Shown here in pieces: positions 44,516 through 52,834 of a stretch of DNA of 64,000 bases. The notes beneath the pieces are model-generated. The model was not told where the DNA came from, ran no database searches, and worked only from the letters and a program-made list of their open reading frames with translations. Source of the DNA: Flavobacterium sp. IB48 (GTDB lineage Bacteria; Bacteroidota; Bacteroidia; Flavobacteriales; Flavobacteriaceae); NCBI RefSeq assembly GCF_016405855.1, contig NZ_JAEFCA010000004.1:530075-594074 (forward strand), given 5' to 3'. The first letter of the stretch is position 1. Each line of letters begins with the position of its first letter. The position numbers and the translations under genes were made by a program.

Positions 44516-46144
44516 TTAGACCTGAATGACTCCTAGATTAAATGGTTTTTGAATAGGAGCGTGGTTTGCAGCTTCGATTCCCATCGAAATCCAATTACGA
44601 GTTTCTAATGGATCAATGATTGCATCTGTCCATAATCTTGAAGCAGCATAATAAGGAGAAGTCTGCTCATCATAACGCGCTTTTATTTTATTGAATAATT
44701 CTGTTTCTTTTGCTTCATCAACTTTTTCTCCTTTCGCTTTAAGCGAAGAAGCTTCAATTTGAGCTAAGACTTTTGCGGCTTGAGTTCCGCCCATTACAGC
44801 GAGTTCTGCACTTGGCCAAGCAAATATTAATCGAGGATCATAAGCTTTTCCACACATAGCATAATTTCCTGCTCCGTATGAATTTCCGACTATAACAGTA
44901 AATTTAGGAACAACTGAATTACTTACCGCATTTACCATTTTAGCTCCGTCTTTAATAATTCCGCCATGTTCAGATTTTGAACCTACCATAAAACCAGTAA
45001 CATCCTGCAAAAATACCAACGGAATTTTTTTCTGGTTGCAATTGGCAATAAAACGAGTTGCCTTATCTGCACTATCAGAATAAATAACACCGCCAAACTG
45101 CATTTCACCCTTTTTGGTTTTAACAACTTTCCTTTGGTTGGCAATAATTCCGACAGCCCAACCATCAATTCTGGCATAACCTGTAATTAGAGATTGTCCG
45201 TAACCTTCTTTATAAGCTTCAAATTCTGAATTATCAACCAAACGTTTGATGATTTCCATCATATCGTATTGTTCGCTTCTCGCTTTTGGAAGGATTCCGT
45301 AAATATCATTTGGTTCTAAAGCAGGTTTTTCTGCTTTGATTCGGCTGTAACCAGCTTTATCAAAATCACCAATTTTATCTACAATATTTTTTATTTTATC
45401 TAAAGCGTCTTTGTCATCTTTGGCTTTATAATCGGTTACGCCCGAAATTTCGCAATGTGTTGTTGCACCACCTAAAGTTTCATTGTCTATAGTTTCGCCA
45501 ATTGCCGCCTTTACCAGATAACTTCCTGCAAGGAAAATACTTCCTGTTTTATCAACGATTAAGGCTTCGTCACTCATAATGGGAAGATAAGCGCCGCCGG
45601 CAACACAGCTTCCCATAACGGCCGCGATTTGGGTAATTCCCATACTGCTCATTTGAGCATTATTTCTAAAGATACGTCCGAAATGCTCTTTATCAGGAAA
45701 AATTTCATCTTGCATTGGCAGATAAACTCCTGCGCTGTCTACAAGATAAATAATTGGAAGCCTGTTTTCCATTGCAATTTCTTGCGCACGAAGATTTTTC
45801 TTTCCTGTTATAGGAAACCATGCTCCAGCTTTTACTGTTGCATCATTAGCAACAACAATGCATTGTTTTCCTTTGATGTAACCAATTTTTACCACAACAC
45901 CTCCCGAAGGGCATCCGCCGTGTTCTGGATACATTCCTTCGCCAGCAAAACCTCCAATTTCAATACTTTTTGAATTTTCATCCAATAAATAAGCAATTCT
46001 TTCGCGAGCTGTCATTTTTCCTTCAGCATGCAGTTTTTCGATTCTCTTTTCGCCTCCACCTAATTTTACTTTGGCAAATTTTTGTTTTAGTTCTGAAAGA
46101 AGTAATTTATTGTGATCTTCGTTTTTATTGAAGTTTAAATCCAT
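44516..46144 (-). CDS. acyl-CoA carboxylase beta subunit (carboxyltransferase)
   Basis: A 542-residue carboxyltransferase of the propionyl-CoA/methylcrotonyl-CoA carboxylase beta family. Features in order are the KMTARERIAYLLDE start region, GSCVAGGAYLP, the biotin-site LQDVTGFMVGS and GNSYGAGNYAMCG. Such subunits join with a biotin-bearing alpha subunit to carboxylate short acyl-CoAs; the alpha gene is not in this window. The C-terminal methylcrotonyl-type signature is plausible, but substrate assignment needs phylogeny. Confidence 0.88.
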   Translation of the reverse strand: MDLNFNKNEDHNKLLLSELKQKFAKVKLGGGEKRIEKLHAEGKMTARERIAYLLDENSKSIEIGGFAGEGMYPEHGGCPSGGVVVKIGYIKGKQCIVVANDATVKAGAWFPITGKKNLRAQEIAMENRLPIIYLVDSAGVYLPMQDEIFPDKEHFGRIFRNNAQMSSMGITQIAAVMGSCVAGGAYLPIMSDEALIVDKTGSIFLAGSYLVKAAIGETIDNETLGGATTHCEISGVTDYKAKDDKDALDKIKNIVDKIGDFDKAGYSRIKAEKPALEPNDIYGILPKARSEQYDMMEIIKRLVDNSEFEAYKEGYGQSLITGYARIDGWAVGIIANQRKVVKTKKGEMQFGGVIYSDSADKATRFIANCNQKKIPLVFLQDVTGFMVGSKSEHGGIIKDGAKMVNAVSNSVVPKFTVIVGNSYGAGNYAMCGKAYDPRLIFAWPSAELAVMGGTQAAKVLAQIEASSLKAKGEKVDEAKETELFNKIKARYDEQTSPYYAASRLWTDAIIDPLETRNWISMGIEAANHAPIQKPFNLGVIQV

Positions 46145-46434
46145 GATATAGTATTGATTTTATAAAATAGTGTTGGCTAATTTACAAAATCAATTGAAAT
46201 AAACCGATTGCTTTGTGAATTAAGAAAAAGTTTATAATTCTGATTTTTTATTTAAATAAATAGAAATATGGGATATGATATACAATAAAAAATAGTAAAA
46301 AGGAACTCCTTTCTCACACATGACCTAACTATTTTTGTTTTAAACAATTAAACGCCTTTTTTAATCTTGCCACCCTATGTTTCTATGTTGTAAAATTAAT
46401 TTACACCAATTATTTTTCTTTAATTTGCTATTTC
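46145..46434. other. intergenic region before the TetR gene
   Basis: About 290 bp between the carboxylase start and the TetR operator. A TTAATTTG -7-like sequence sits at 46420-46427. Apart from AT-rich sequence no gene, repeat or hairpin was recognised, and no clear promoter for the leftward carboxylase. Confidence 0.4.
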
Positions 46435-46448
46435 ATACTAATTAGTAT
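46435..46448 (+). promoter_or_regulatory. TetR operator upstream of its own gene
   Basis: ATACTAATTAGTAT is a perfect 14-bp palindrome placed between the -7-like TTAATTTG (46420-46427) and the ATG at 46453. The same core recurs in the operator at 47055-47080, so the regulator probably represses its own gene. Confidence 0.75.
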
Positions 46449-46452
46449 TTTT

Positions 46453-47049
46453 ATGTCAAAAGCGACAAATACACGACTTACAATTCTACATAAAGCATTT
46501 GAATTGATTTATACCAAAGGGTATCAGACCACTAGTATTGATGAAATTATTGCGACAACTCAAGTAACAAAAGGGGCTTTCTACTACCATTTTAAAACCA
46601 AGGACGAAATGGGAGTTGCAATTATTGAAGAAATTCTGAAGCCAACTATGCAGGAGTACTTTATAAAACCAACTGAAGTTTCGCAAAATCCAATTGAAGA
46701 TTTTTATAATATCATTTCGTATTTGTTGCTCGAAGATCCTTTTCTGCAAGTAAAGTATGGCTGTCCTGTCGGAAATCTTACCCAGGAAATGACACCATGG
46801 AATACTAAATTCAGTGAGGCTTTAGCTGAATTGGTTGATTTGTGGAAGGCAACCATCATCAATTCAATTGAAAAAGGAAAAGAATCAGGTTTGATTCGTA
46901 AAGATGTTGTTGGCGAACAAGTAGCATTTTTTATCTTATCTGGTTACTGGGGAATACGAAATTTCGGAAAACTTCAGAACGATAGTTCTCCATATATGGT
47001 TTATTTAAAAGGACTTAAAGGTTATTTAAATGGGTTGAAAGAAAATTAA
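46453..47049 (+). CDS. TetR/AcrR family repressor
   Basis: A 198-residue protein with an N-terminal TetR helix-turn-helix (about residues 8-55, including QTTSIDEIIATTQVTKGAFYYHF, from which the family's conserved YHF is visible) and a C-terminal helical ligand-binding domain. The ligand is unknown. Matching palindromes before its own gene and before the next operon show the probable DNA targets. It likely represses both until a ligand binds. It is separated by 63 bp from the downstream start. Confidence 0.85.
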   Translation: MSKATNTRLTILHKAFELIYTKGYQTTSIDEIIATTQVTKGAFYYHFKTKDEMGVAIIEEILKPTMQEYFIKPTEVSQNPIEDFYNIISYLLLEDPFLQVKYGCPVGNLTQEMTPWNTKFSEALAELVDLWKATIINSIEKGKESGLIRKDVVGEQVAFFILSGYWGIRNFGKLQNDSSPYMVYLKGLKGYLNGLKEN

Positions 47050-47054
47050 TTCTT

Positions 47055-47091
47055 AAAAACATACTAGTTAGTATGTTTTTAAATATATTTG
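47055..47091 (+). promoter_or_regulatory. TetR operator and -7 element of the membrane operon
   Basis: AAAAACATACTA and its complement form a perfect 12-bp inverted repeat with GT between (47055-47080), containing the ATACTARTTAGTAT core. TATATTTG, a -7 element, follows at 47084-47091, so repressor binding would overlap the core promoter. Confidence 0.78.
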
Positions 47092-47112
47092 CATTGTCTA
47101 AATCAAAAAACA

Positions 47113-47571
47113 ATGTATCAAACACTTTTAGAAGGCCATTCATTTGTGAGATGGCTTGTATTAGTAAGCTTGTTGTATTCTATTTTTACTGCTTACAAAG
47201 GCTATTCTCAGAAACTTCCTTTTACAAAAAAGGATAATCTCCTCAGGCACTGGACGGCCACAATTGCTCATATCCAGCTTCTTTTCGGCATATTGGTATA
47301 TGTGCAAAGTCCGATTGTGAAATATTTCTGGAGAAATTATAAAGAGGCTGTTCAAAATATGGATGCTTCTTTCTTCGGGATTATTCATATTACATTAATG
47401 CTTATAGCGATCATTTTTATAACAATTGGATCTGCTCTAGCCAAAAGAAAACTTTCTGACAAAGAGAAGTTTAAAACCATGCTTATTTGGTTTTCTATCG
47501 CTTTAATAATCATTTTTATTGCCATTCCGTGGCCATTTTCACCTCTTGCTAACCGACCTTATTTTAGATAA
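47113..47571 (+). CDS. four-helix membrane protein, first gene of the TetR operon
   Basis: A 152-residue protein with about four transmembrane helices (roughly 14-30, 49-68, 90-112, 125-143) and a charged loop between them. It is of a type annotated elsewhere as a small integral membrane or cytochrome-b-like protein, but no heme ligands are clear. Start at 47113, because the in-frame TTG at 47089 lies within the -7 element. It is followed 2 bp later by the DUF3817 gene. Confidence 0.75.
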   Translation: MYQTLLEGHSFVRWLVLVSLLYSIFTAYKGYSQKLPFTKKDNLLRHWTATIAHIQLLFGILVYVQSPIVKYFWRNYKEAVQNMDASFFGIIHITLMLIAIIFITIGSALAKRKLSDKEKFKTMLIWFSIALIIIFIAIPWPFSPLANRPYFR

Positions 47572-47573
47572 TT

Positions 47574-47882
47574 ATGAAAAATTTATTTCAGACCAATACT
47601 GGACGTTTACGAATTATTGGATTTCTCGAAGGAACTTCACTTTTGATTTTGCTTTTTATAGCAATGCCCATGAAATATATTTTTGAAATGCCATTTCTGA
47701 CTAGGCCAATAGGAACCATTCATGGAGCATTATTTCTACTTTTTATATTTAATACAATAAGCGTTGGAGTAGAGCAGAATTGGAAGTTTGCAACTACAAC
47801 ATGGAAAGTGCTTTTAGCTTGTATAATTCCCTTTGGTACTTTTTATATTGATTCTAAAATTTTAAGTAAGATTAAAAACTAG
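47574..47882 (+). CDS. DUF3817 domain membrane protein
   Basis: A 102-residue protein with three hydrophobic helices and the DUF3817 pattern LRIIGFLEGTSLLILLFIAMPMKY followed by GTIHGALFLLF; the conserved EG and H residues are present. Function of the family is unknown. It is the second gene of the TetR-controlled operon, between another membrane protein and a tiny soluble protein. Confidence 0.85.
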   Translation: MKNLFQTNTGRLRIIGFLEGTSLLILLFIAMPMKYIFEMPFLTRPIGTIHGALFLLFIFNTISVGVEQNWKFATTTWKVLLACIIPFGTFYIDSKILSKIKN

Positions 47883-47889
47883 TAAAATC

Positions 47890-48096
47890 ATGATTTTTGT
47901 ATTCAAAACAAATGTTAACAGCATTTCGAAAGTGAAGAAAGTTACGCCAAAACTGAATCGCTTGTTTCCAGATTCAAAATGGAATTTTGATCTTGAAGAT
48001 TGCGATAATATTCTCAGATTTGAATGTAAAGATGGTATTATCGAAAAAGTAATTTTCCTGATGAAAGTTATTGGCTTTGAATGTGAAGCTTTATAA
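47890..48096 (+). CDS. 68-residue soluble protein of the TetR operon
   Basis: A short protein (IFVFKTNVNSISKVKKVTPKL at the start) whose strand-helix-strand pattern resembles the metal-binding HMA/ferredoxin-like fold, but it has no CxxC motif. Family not recognised; resemblance is structural guesswork. Its gene is 7 bp after DUF3817 and ends at a hairpin terminator, so it is the last gene of the operon. Confidence 0.65.
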   Translation: MIFVFKTNVNSISKVKKVTPKLNRLFPDSKWNFDLEDCDNILRFECKDGIIEKVIFLMKVIGFECEAL

Positions 48097-48100
48097 AACA

Positions 48101-48130
48101 AAAAACATCCGCAAAAGCGGATGTTTTTTT
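48101..48130. terminator. bidirectional terminator
   Basis: A 12-bp stem (AAAAACATCCGC and its complement) with an AAAA loop and T-run, between the TetR operon and lpxD. Confidence 0.92.
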
Positions 48131-48145
48131 ATAAATAGAATTGAA

Positions 48146-49144
48146 TTATTTTTTAGGAATACAAACCATTTGTTTAAGCAAAGCCCATTGTTTTAAAGCA
48201 TCACGAGCTTCAACGGCAGGGTACCCAAGCATTGTTTTTCCTGCAGGAACATCTCCAGTAACGCCAGATCCGGCACCAATTATTGCACCATCTCCAATTG
48301 TAGTGTGGTCTTTTATAGAAGCGCTTCCGCCAATAATAACTCCGTTTCCTAGGGTTACAGAACCTGCTAAACCACTGTTTCCGGCCATAATACAGAATTT
48401 ACCTAATTTGCTATTATGTCCAATCTGGACCAAATTGTCAATTTTACAACCATCTCCCAGAATTGTAGAGCTGAATTTTCCTCGGTCAACACAAGAATTT
48501 GCGCCAATTTCAACTCCATTTCCTATGATAACATTTCCAATTTGCGGAATCTTTACCAATCCTTTTTCTGTACAAGGACGAAATCCAAAACCATCTGCAC
48601 CAATTGTGGCGTTTGGATGAATGATGCATTCACTTCCAATATGACAACGTTCGCGAATAACAGTTCCAGACCAGATAATCGTGTTTCTTCCAATTGTGCA
48701 TTCGTCTAAAATGGTTACGTTAGGATAAACTACGGTATTAGCGCCAATTTCTACTTTTGGGCCAATGTAGCAGCCAGCACCAATTTTAGCACCTTCACCA
48801 ATTATAGCGGTTTCGTCTATAGTGGCTGTTTTATGAATATTGTTATGAAAGATTGGGGCAGGGGGAGCAAAAAGGGCAAGGATTTGTGACATTGCCAAAT
48901 CGGCATTTTTTACTTTTATAAAAGCGCGATTCTCTCCAGGCTCTATTGAAATATCTTCGTTTACAACTGCAATGGAAGCATTAGATGTCGACCAGTATTT
49001 TTCGTATTTTTTATTTCCGATAAATGAGATTTCCGAAGTTGTTGCTTTTTCTAATTGTTCTGTAGCAGTTACGCTTTGTGAAGTACTGCCGTAAATTACG
49101 CCATTAATAACTTCACTAATTTCTTGAATTGAATAGGATCTCAT
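48146..49144 (-). CDS. lpxD: UDP-3-O-acylglucosamine N-acyltransferase LpxD
   Basis: A 332-residue enzyme of lipid A synthesis that adds the second acyl chain to UDP-acylglucosamine. An N-terminal nonrepeating domain precedes a left-handed beta-helix of hexapeptide repeats, including the catalytic-region motif VQIGHNSKLGKFC (histidine). A second LpxD copy is common in Bacteroidota, so this could be a paralogue. Start at the ATG at 49144; the reading frame's first codon at 49150 is TTG. TAATTTTG lies at 49271-49264. Confidence 0.87.
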   Translation of the reverse strand: MRSYSIQEISEVINGVIYGSTSQSVTATEQLEKATTSEISFIGNKKYEKYWSTSNASIAVVNEDISIEPGENRAFIKVKNADLAMSQILALFAPPAPIFHNNIHKTATIDETAIIGEGAKIGAGCYIGPKVEIGANTVVYPNVTILDECTIGRNTIIWSGTVIRERCHIGSECIIHPNATIGADGFGFRPCTEKGLVKIPQIGNVIIGNGVEIGANSCVDRGKFSSTILGDGCKIDNLVQIGHNSKLGKFCIMAGNSGLAGSVTLGNGVIIGGSASIKDHTTIGDGAIIGAGSGVTGDVPAGKTMLGYPAVEARDALKQWALLKQMVCIPKK

Positions 49145-49475
49145 TGACAAATTTTAATCGACTAAAAGGTTATTTTTTGCCAAATAAAATGAATTAGATT
49201 TTAATTACCTAATTATTTTTTTACATTTCTTAATAAATATTTAAAATAAGGTGTTAATTTTTACAAAATTAACACTCACTGTATTAATTTAATGATAGTT
49301 TTTTAATAAATTGAGTAATAATGGCTTGGGTATTTTGTCTGTAATAATTGAAAATTAAGTAGAGAAAACAAATAATTTAATTGTTAGGTTATAGCTTACA
49401 TTTGTTTTGTTAAATCATTTATAGTGAGGGTTTAAAAAAAAAGCGATTCATTTTAATGAACCGCTTTTTTATGTT
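49145..49475. other. intergenic region with promoters, possible small RNA and terminator
   Basis: The 331-bp gap between lpxD and msrB holds TAATTTTG on the minus strand (49271-49264) for lpxD. It also holds a rightward TACATTTG (49397-49404) followed 30-65 bp later by a terminator, without any coding frame between. The remaining sequence is AT-rich with no recognised feature. Confidence 0.4.
49434..49470. terminator. terminator
   Basis: GCG-A-TTCAT pairs with ATGAA-C-CGC (one mismatch) with an A-run before and a T-run after. It serves leftward msrB and any rightward transcript. Confidence 0.85.
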
Positions 49476-49922
49476 TTATTCTTTAATTTTTGATAAAGAA
49501 ACTGCGTTAATGCAGTAACGTAACCCACTAGGAGGTGGGCCATCAGGAAAAATGTGACCTAAATGCGAATCGCAGACATTGCAGGTTACTTCAACACGGA
49601 TCATTCCGTGAGATCTATCCGCGTGGTATCCGACTGCATTTTCTTTTACAGGTTGTGTAAAAGATGGCCATCCTGTTCCAGATTCGAACTTTTCGCTGGC
49701 ATCAAATAACAAAGTGCCACAACATTTACATTCGTAAATTCCTGGTTCAAATAAACTGCACATTTCTGAGCTAAAAGACCTTTCAGTTCCTTTTAAACGT
49801 GTTACCTGAAATTCTTCCGGAGTTAGAGTTTGTTTCCATTCTTCTTCCGTTTTTTCCACTCTTTTATCTGGAGTTGGATTTCCTTTATTTGTAAAATGAA
49901 TTACATCTGCCCATTTTATCAT
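49476..49922 (-). CDS. msrB: peptide-methionine (R)-S-oxide reductase MsrB
   Basis: A 148-residue enzyme that repairs the R epimer of oxidised methionine. It has the two zinc-binding CxxC pairs (CKCC and CNVC), the GTGWPSF motif, and the catalytic cysteine in GLRYCINAVSL. HLGHIFPDG is also present. No signal peptide, so cytoplasmic. Length is standard. It ends at a terminator and is transcribed separately from prfB. Confidence 0.92.
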   Translation of the reverse strand: MIKWADVIHFTNKGNPTPDKRVEKTEEEWKQTLTPEEFQVTRLKGTERSFSSEMCSLFEPGIYECKCCGTLLFDASEKFESGTGWPSFTQPVKENAVGYHADRSHGMIRVEVTCNVCDSHLGHIFPDGPPPSGLRYCINAVSLSKIKE

Positions 49923-50016
49923 AACTTTTTTGTTTTAAAGTTTAAAGTATCAGGTTTCAAGTTTATTGTGACTGAGAAAGAAAACTGGACACTAAAAAAA
50001 AACTGGAGACTTGATA

Positions 50017-51115
50017 TTATTCTTCCTCTTTCTGTCCCATCATCATTAGATAGGCTTTAAGGAAAGGATCGATATTTCCGTTCATTACACCATCAACATC
50101 GCTGGTTTCGTAACCTGTACGAACGTCTTTTACTAATTTATAAGGTTGCATTACATAATTACGAATTTGCGAACCCCATTCGATTTTCATTTTTCCAGCC
50201 TCAATATCAGCACGCTGCGCTTGCTGTTTCTTTAATTCGATTTCGTACAATTGAGAACGAAGCATTTGCATGGCACGCTGTCTGTTGTCTTGTTGAGAAC
50301 GAGTTTCAGAACATTGAATCTGAATGCCAGTAGGTTTGTGAACTAACTGAACTTTCGTCTCCACTTTATTTACGTTTTGTCCACCCGCCCCACTAGAACG
50401 AGAGGTTGTGATTTCGATATCGGCAGGATTAATGTCGATTTCGATACTATCATCAACTAATGGATAAACGTAAACTGACACGAAAGAAGTATGACGTTTA
50501 GCGTTACTGTCGAAAGGTGAAATACGAACCAAGCGGTGAACTCCGTTTTCTCCTTTTAAATATCCGAACGAATAATCTCCTTCGAACTCTAAAGTTACGG
50601 TTTTAATTCCGGCAACGTCACCTTCTTGAAAGTTAAGTTCTTTGATTTTGTAACCATAACTTTCTCCCCACATCATGTACATACGCATTAACATTCCTGC
50701 CCAGTCACAGCTTTCTGTTCCTCCAGCACCTGCTGTAATCTGAACCACAGCACTTAAACTGTCACCTTCGTCAGAAAGCATGTTTTTGAATTCGATATTT
50801 TCAATATGTGCTTGTGCGGCTTCATATTGTTCATCTAATTCATCTACAGAAAGTTCGCCTTCTTTGTAAAAATCATAAGCAAGCTGTAATTCTTCTGTAA
50901 GTGCTACTGCTTTATCATAATCTTCAATCCATTTTTTCTTATTTCGAAGATTTTTTACAATGTTTTCTGCTTCTTTTGGATTGTTCCAAAAGTCTGGAGC
51001 GAATGTTTTTTCTTCTTCGTTTGCAATCTCGATTAGTTTAGCATCGACGTCAAAGATACCTCCTCAACGCACCAAGGCGCTCCACAATACCTTTTACTTG
51101 TTCGGCTGTTGTCAT
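50017..51115 (-). CDS. prfB: peptide chain release factor 2, with programmed +1 frameshift
   Basis: The gene begins at ATG 51115 with a 21-codon frame ending in CTT TGA at 51055-51050. Slipping one base at the CTT-T joins it to a second frame that runs to 50017, giving about 365 residues, the usual RF2 length. The second frame has the SPF motif for UGA recognition in VRISPFDSNAKR and the GGQ peptide-release motif in SSGAGGQNVNK. An AGGAGG stretch just before the slip acts as the ribosome signal. When RF2 is scarce, the UGA is read through by frameshifting and more RF2 is made. Confidence 0.93.
51050..51064 (-). promoter_or_regulatory. RF2 programmed frameshift site
   Basis: On the minus strand AGGAGG (51064-51059) is followed by TATCTTTGAC: the anti-rRNA-like stretch, the CTT slippery codon and the UGA stop, as in the known prfB recoding element. 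Confidence 0.9.
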
Positions 51116-51202
51116 AAATTAATTAATAGGTTTTTATATGTTTTTTAGAATTATTACGTTAATTTGGTCTAGAGAAACCAGCGAGTTAAATTTTACCAAA
51201 AC

Positions 51203-51237
51203 TTGCTGAGAATAACTATAAGTAATACGTAATTTTG
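51203..51237 (+). promoter_or_regulatory. threonine aldolase promoter
   Basis: TTG at 51203, a 24-bp spacer and TAATTTTG at 51230-51237 are close to the -33/-7 consensus. The ATG is 31 bp further on. Confidence 0.55.
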
Positions 51238-51267
51238 CATACAAAAATAAGATATAGTTTTTAGAAT

Positions 51268-52287
51268 ATGGAAATAAATTTAATCAGCGATACCATAACA
51301 AAGCCTACTTATGAAATGCTGCAGTATATGTTTAACGCCCATGTTGGCGATGATGTATACAAACAGGACCCAACGGTGATTGAATTGGAAAACAGGACAG
51401 CAGAGTTTTTTGGTATGGAAGCTGGTCTTTTCTTTCCGTCTGGAACTATGGCAAATCAGACTGCAATTAAACTGCACACGCAACCTGGAGAACAGTTAAT
51501 TGCTGATAAATATGCACACGTTTATCATTATGAAGGAGGAGGAGTTTCTTTTAATAGTGGCGTTTCTTGCTGTTTAGTAGACGGAAACCGCGGAATGATA
51601 ACTGCTGCGCAAGTAAAAGGTGCAATAAATGATCCAGAGTTTTATCATAGCCCCTTAACGAGTTTAGTTTGTGTTGAAAATACAACCAATAAAGGTGGCG
51701 GAGCCTGTTATGAATTGGACGATTTAAGAGAAATAAAAAAAGTTTGCGATGCTCATAATTTAAAGTTCCATTTAGATGGCGCTCGAATTTGGAATGCATT
51801 AGTCGCTAAAAGACAGAATCCCAGAGAATTTGGGGCTATTTTCGATACTATTTCGGTTTGTTTGTCTAAAGGATTAGGCGCACCAATTGGTTCTGTACTG
51901 CTTGGAAGTAAAGCTGATATTCGCAGAGCGTTGAGAATCAGGAAGATATTAGGCGGAGGAATGCGTCAAGTTGGCTATTTGGCTGCTGCAGGATTGTATG
52001 CTTTGGCTCATAATATCGAAAGATTAGCAGAAGATCATCGCCGCGCAAAGGAAATAGCAAAAATCTTAAGCACAAAACCTTGGATTGCGGCTATTGAACC
52101 TGTAGAAACTAATATTTTAATTTTTTCGCTGGCAGAAGGTTATAGCGATCAATTATTGATTGAGAAATTAAAACAGAAAAATATACTAATAAGCTCTTTA
52201 GGGCATAATAAGCTCAGAATTGTAACGCATCTAGATTATAAAGAAGTGATGCATACTTATGTGTTGGAGACGCTTTCGAAGTTTTAG
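51268..52287 (+). CDS. low-specificity L-threonine aldolase
   Basis: A 339-residue PLP fold-type I enzyme that splits threonine or allo-threonine to glycine and acetaldehyde. Signatures are DDVYKQDPTV near the N-terminus, FPSGTMANQTA, the HLDGAR stretch and the PLP lysine K201 in SKGLGAPIGS. It could supply glycine or handle beta-hydroxy amino acids. It is followed by a repeat-rich gap before YbaB. Confidence 0.9.
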   Translation: MEINLISDTITKPTYEMLQYMFNAHVGDDVYKQDPTVIELENRTAEFFGMEAGLFFPSGTMANQTAIKLHTQPGEQLIADKYAHVYHYEGGGVSFNSGVSCCLVDGNRGMITAAQVKGAINDPEFYHSPLTSLVCVENTTNKGGGACYELDDLREIKKVCDAHNLKFHLDGARIWNALVAKRQNPREFGAIFDTISVCLSKGLGAPIGSVLLGSKADIRRALRIRKILGGGMRQVGYLAAAGLYALAHNIERLAEDHRRAKEIAKILSTKPWIAAIEPVETNILIFSLAEGYSDQLLIEKLKQKNILISSLGHNKLRIVTHLDYKEVMHTYVLETLSKF

Positions 52288-52292
52288 AGAAA

Positions 52293-52373
52293 GTTGCTAA
52301 GGAACTAAGATTCTAAGCCTTCACAATAGAAGAAAACTCAGAAACTTAGAACCTTAGTATCTTAGAATCTTAT
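52293..52373. repeat. octamer-period repeat, inverted pair
   Basis: CTAAG-type octamers at about 52293-52318 and CTTAG octamers at 52338-52373, inverted. The last unit overlaps the stop of YbaB (52370). It fills the gap between the converging aldolase and YbaB genes. Confidence 0.75.
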
Positions 52374-52690
52374 TTAAACAAATTATCCATTCCAGGAATA
52401 GAAGGCATATCCATTCTAGCTACGGCATCTAATTCTCTTTCGTTTACACTTGTGGCTTTTTCTATTGCTTTATTTAATGTTACAATTAAGTAATCTTCTA
52501 ATTGTTCTTTGTCTTCTAATAGAGAATCATCAATAGAAAGTGATTTTATTTTTCTGCTTGCAGTAATCGTAACTTTTAATAATCCGTCAGCGCTTTGTTC
52601 ATCAATCAAAACAGTATCTAAACGCTTTTTTGTATCTTCAATTTTTTGCTGGGTTTCTTTAAGTTTGCCCATCATTCCCATTAAATCCAT
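52370..52690 (-). CDS. YbaB/EbfC family nucleoid-associated protein
   Basis: A 106-residue DNA-binding protein. The start MMGKLKETQQKIEDTKKRLDTV is a coiled helix, followed by a strand-helix region with TITASRKIKSLSIDDSLL, characteristic of YbaB/EbfC. These small dimers bind DNA and are often beside recR-dnaX, but here the neighbours differ. A TAATTTTG -7 element is at 52726-52719. Confidence 0.9.
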   Translation of the reverse strand: MDLMGMMGKLKETQQKIEDTKKRLDTVLIDEQSADGLLKVTITASRKIKSLSIDDSLLEDKEQLEDYLIVTLNKAIEKATSVNERELDAVARMDMPSIPGMDNLFK

Positions 52691-52718
52691 TTTTGTTGAT
52701 TTTTTAAATTATTTCAGA

Positions 52719-52726
52719 CAAAATTA
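52719..52726 (-). promoter_or_regulatory. -7 element of the YbaB gene
   Basis: TAATTTTG on the minus strand, 29 bp before the ATG at 52690. Confidence 0.55.
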
Positions 52727-52795
52727 GTATATTGCTGTGTTAATTCAATAGAATAATTTAAGAAAAAATTAATTCTCTTCTGTTGGGTTTGTGCT

Positions 52796-52803
52796 ATTTT
52801 TGC
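52796..52803 (+). promoter_or_regulatory. -7 element of the oligopeptidase gene
   Basis: TATTTTTG, 32 bp before the ATG at 52835. The nearest TTG leaves a spacer of only 9 bp. Confidence 0.45.
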
Positions 52804-52834
52804 GTCTTCATATTTAAAAATTAATGCTTAATAA

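Noticed and set aside
48141..48620. Long rightward frame opposite lpxD
   Set aside because: It is a mirror of the repetitive hexapeptide coding of lpxD and has no promoter or protein-like motifs.
50017..50781. Short RF2 starting at the ATG at 50781
   Set aside because: The frame continues upstream to the frameshift junction and gives full RF2 length, so 50781 is internal.
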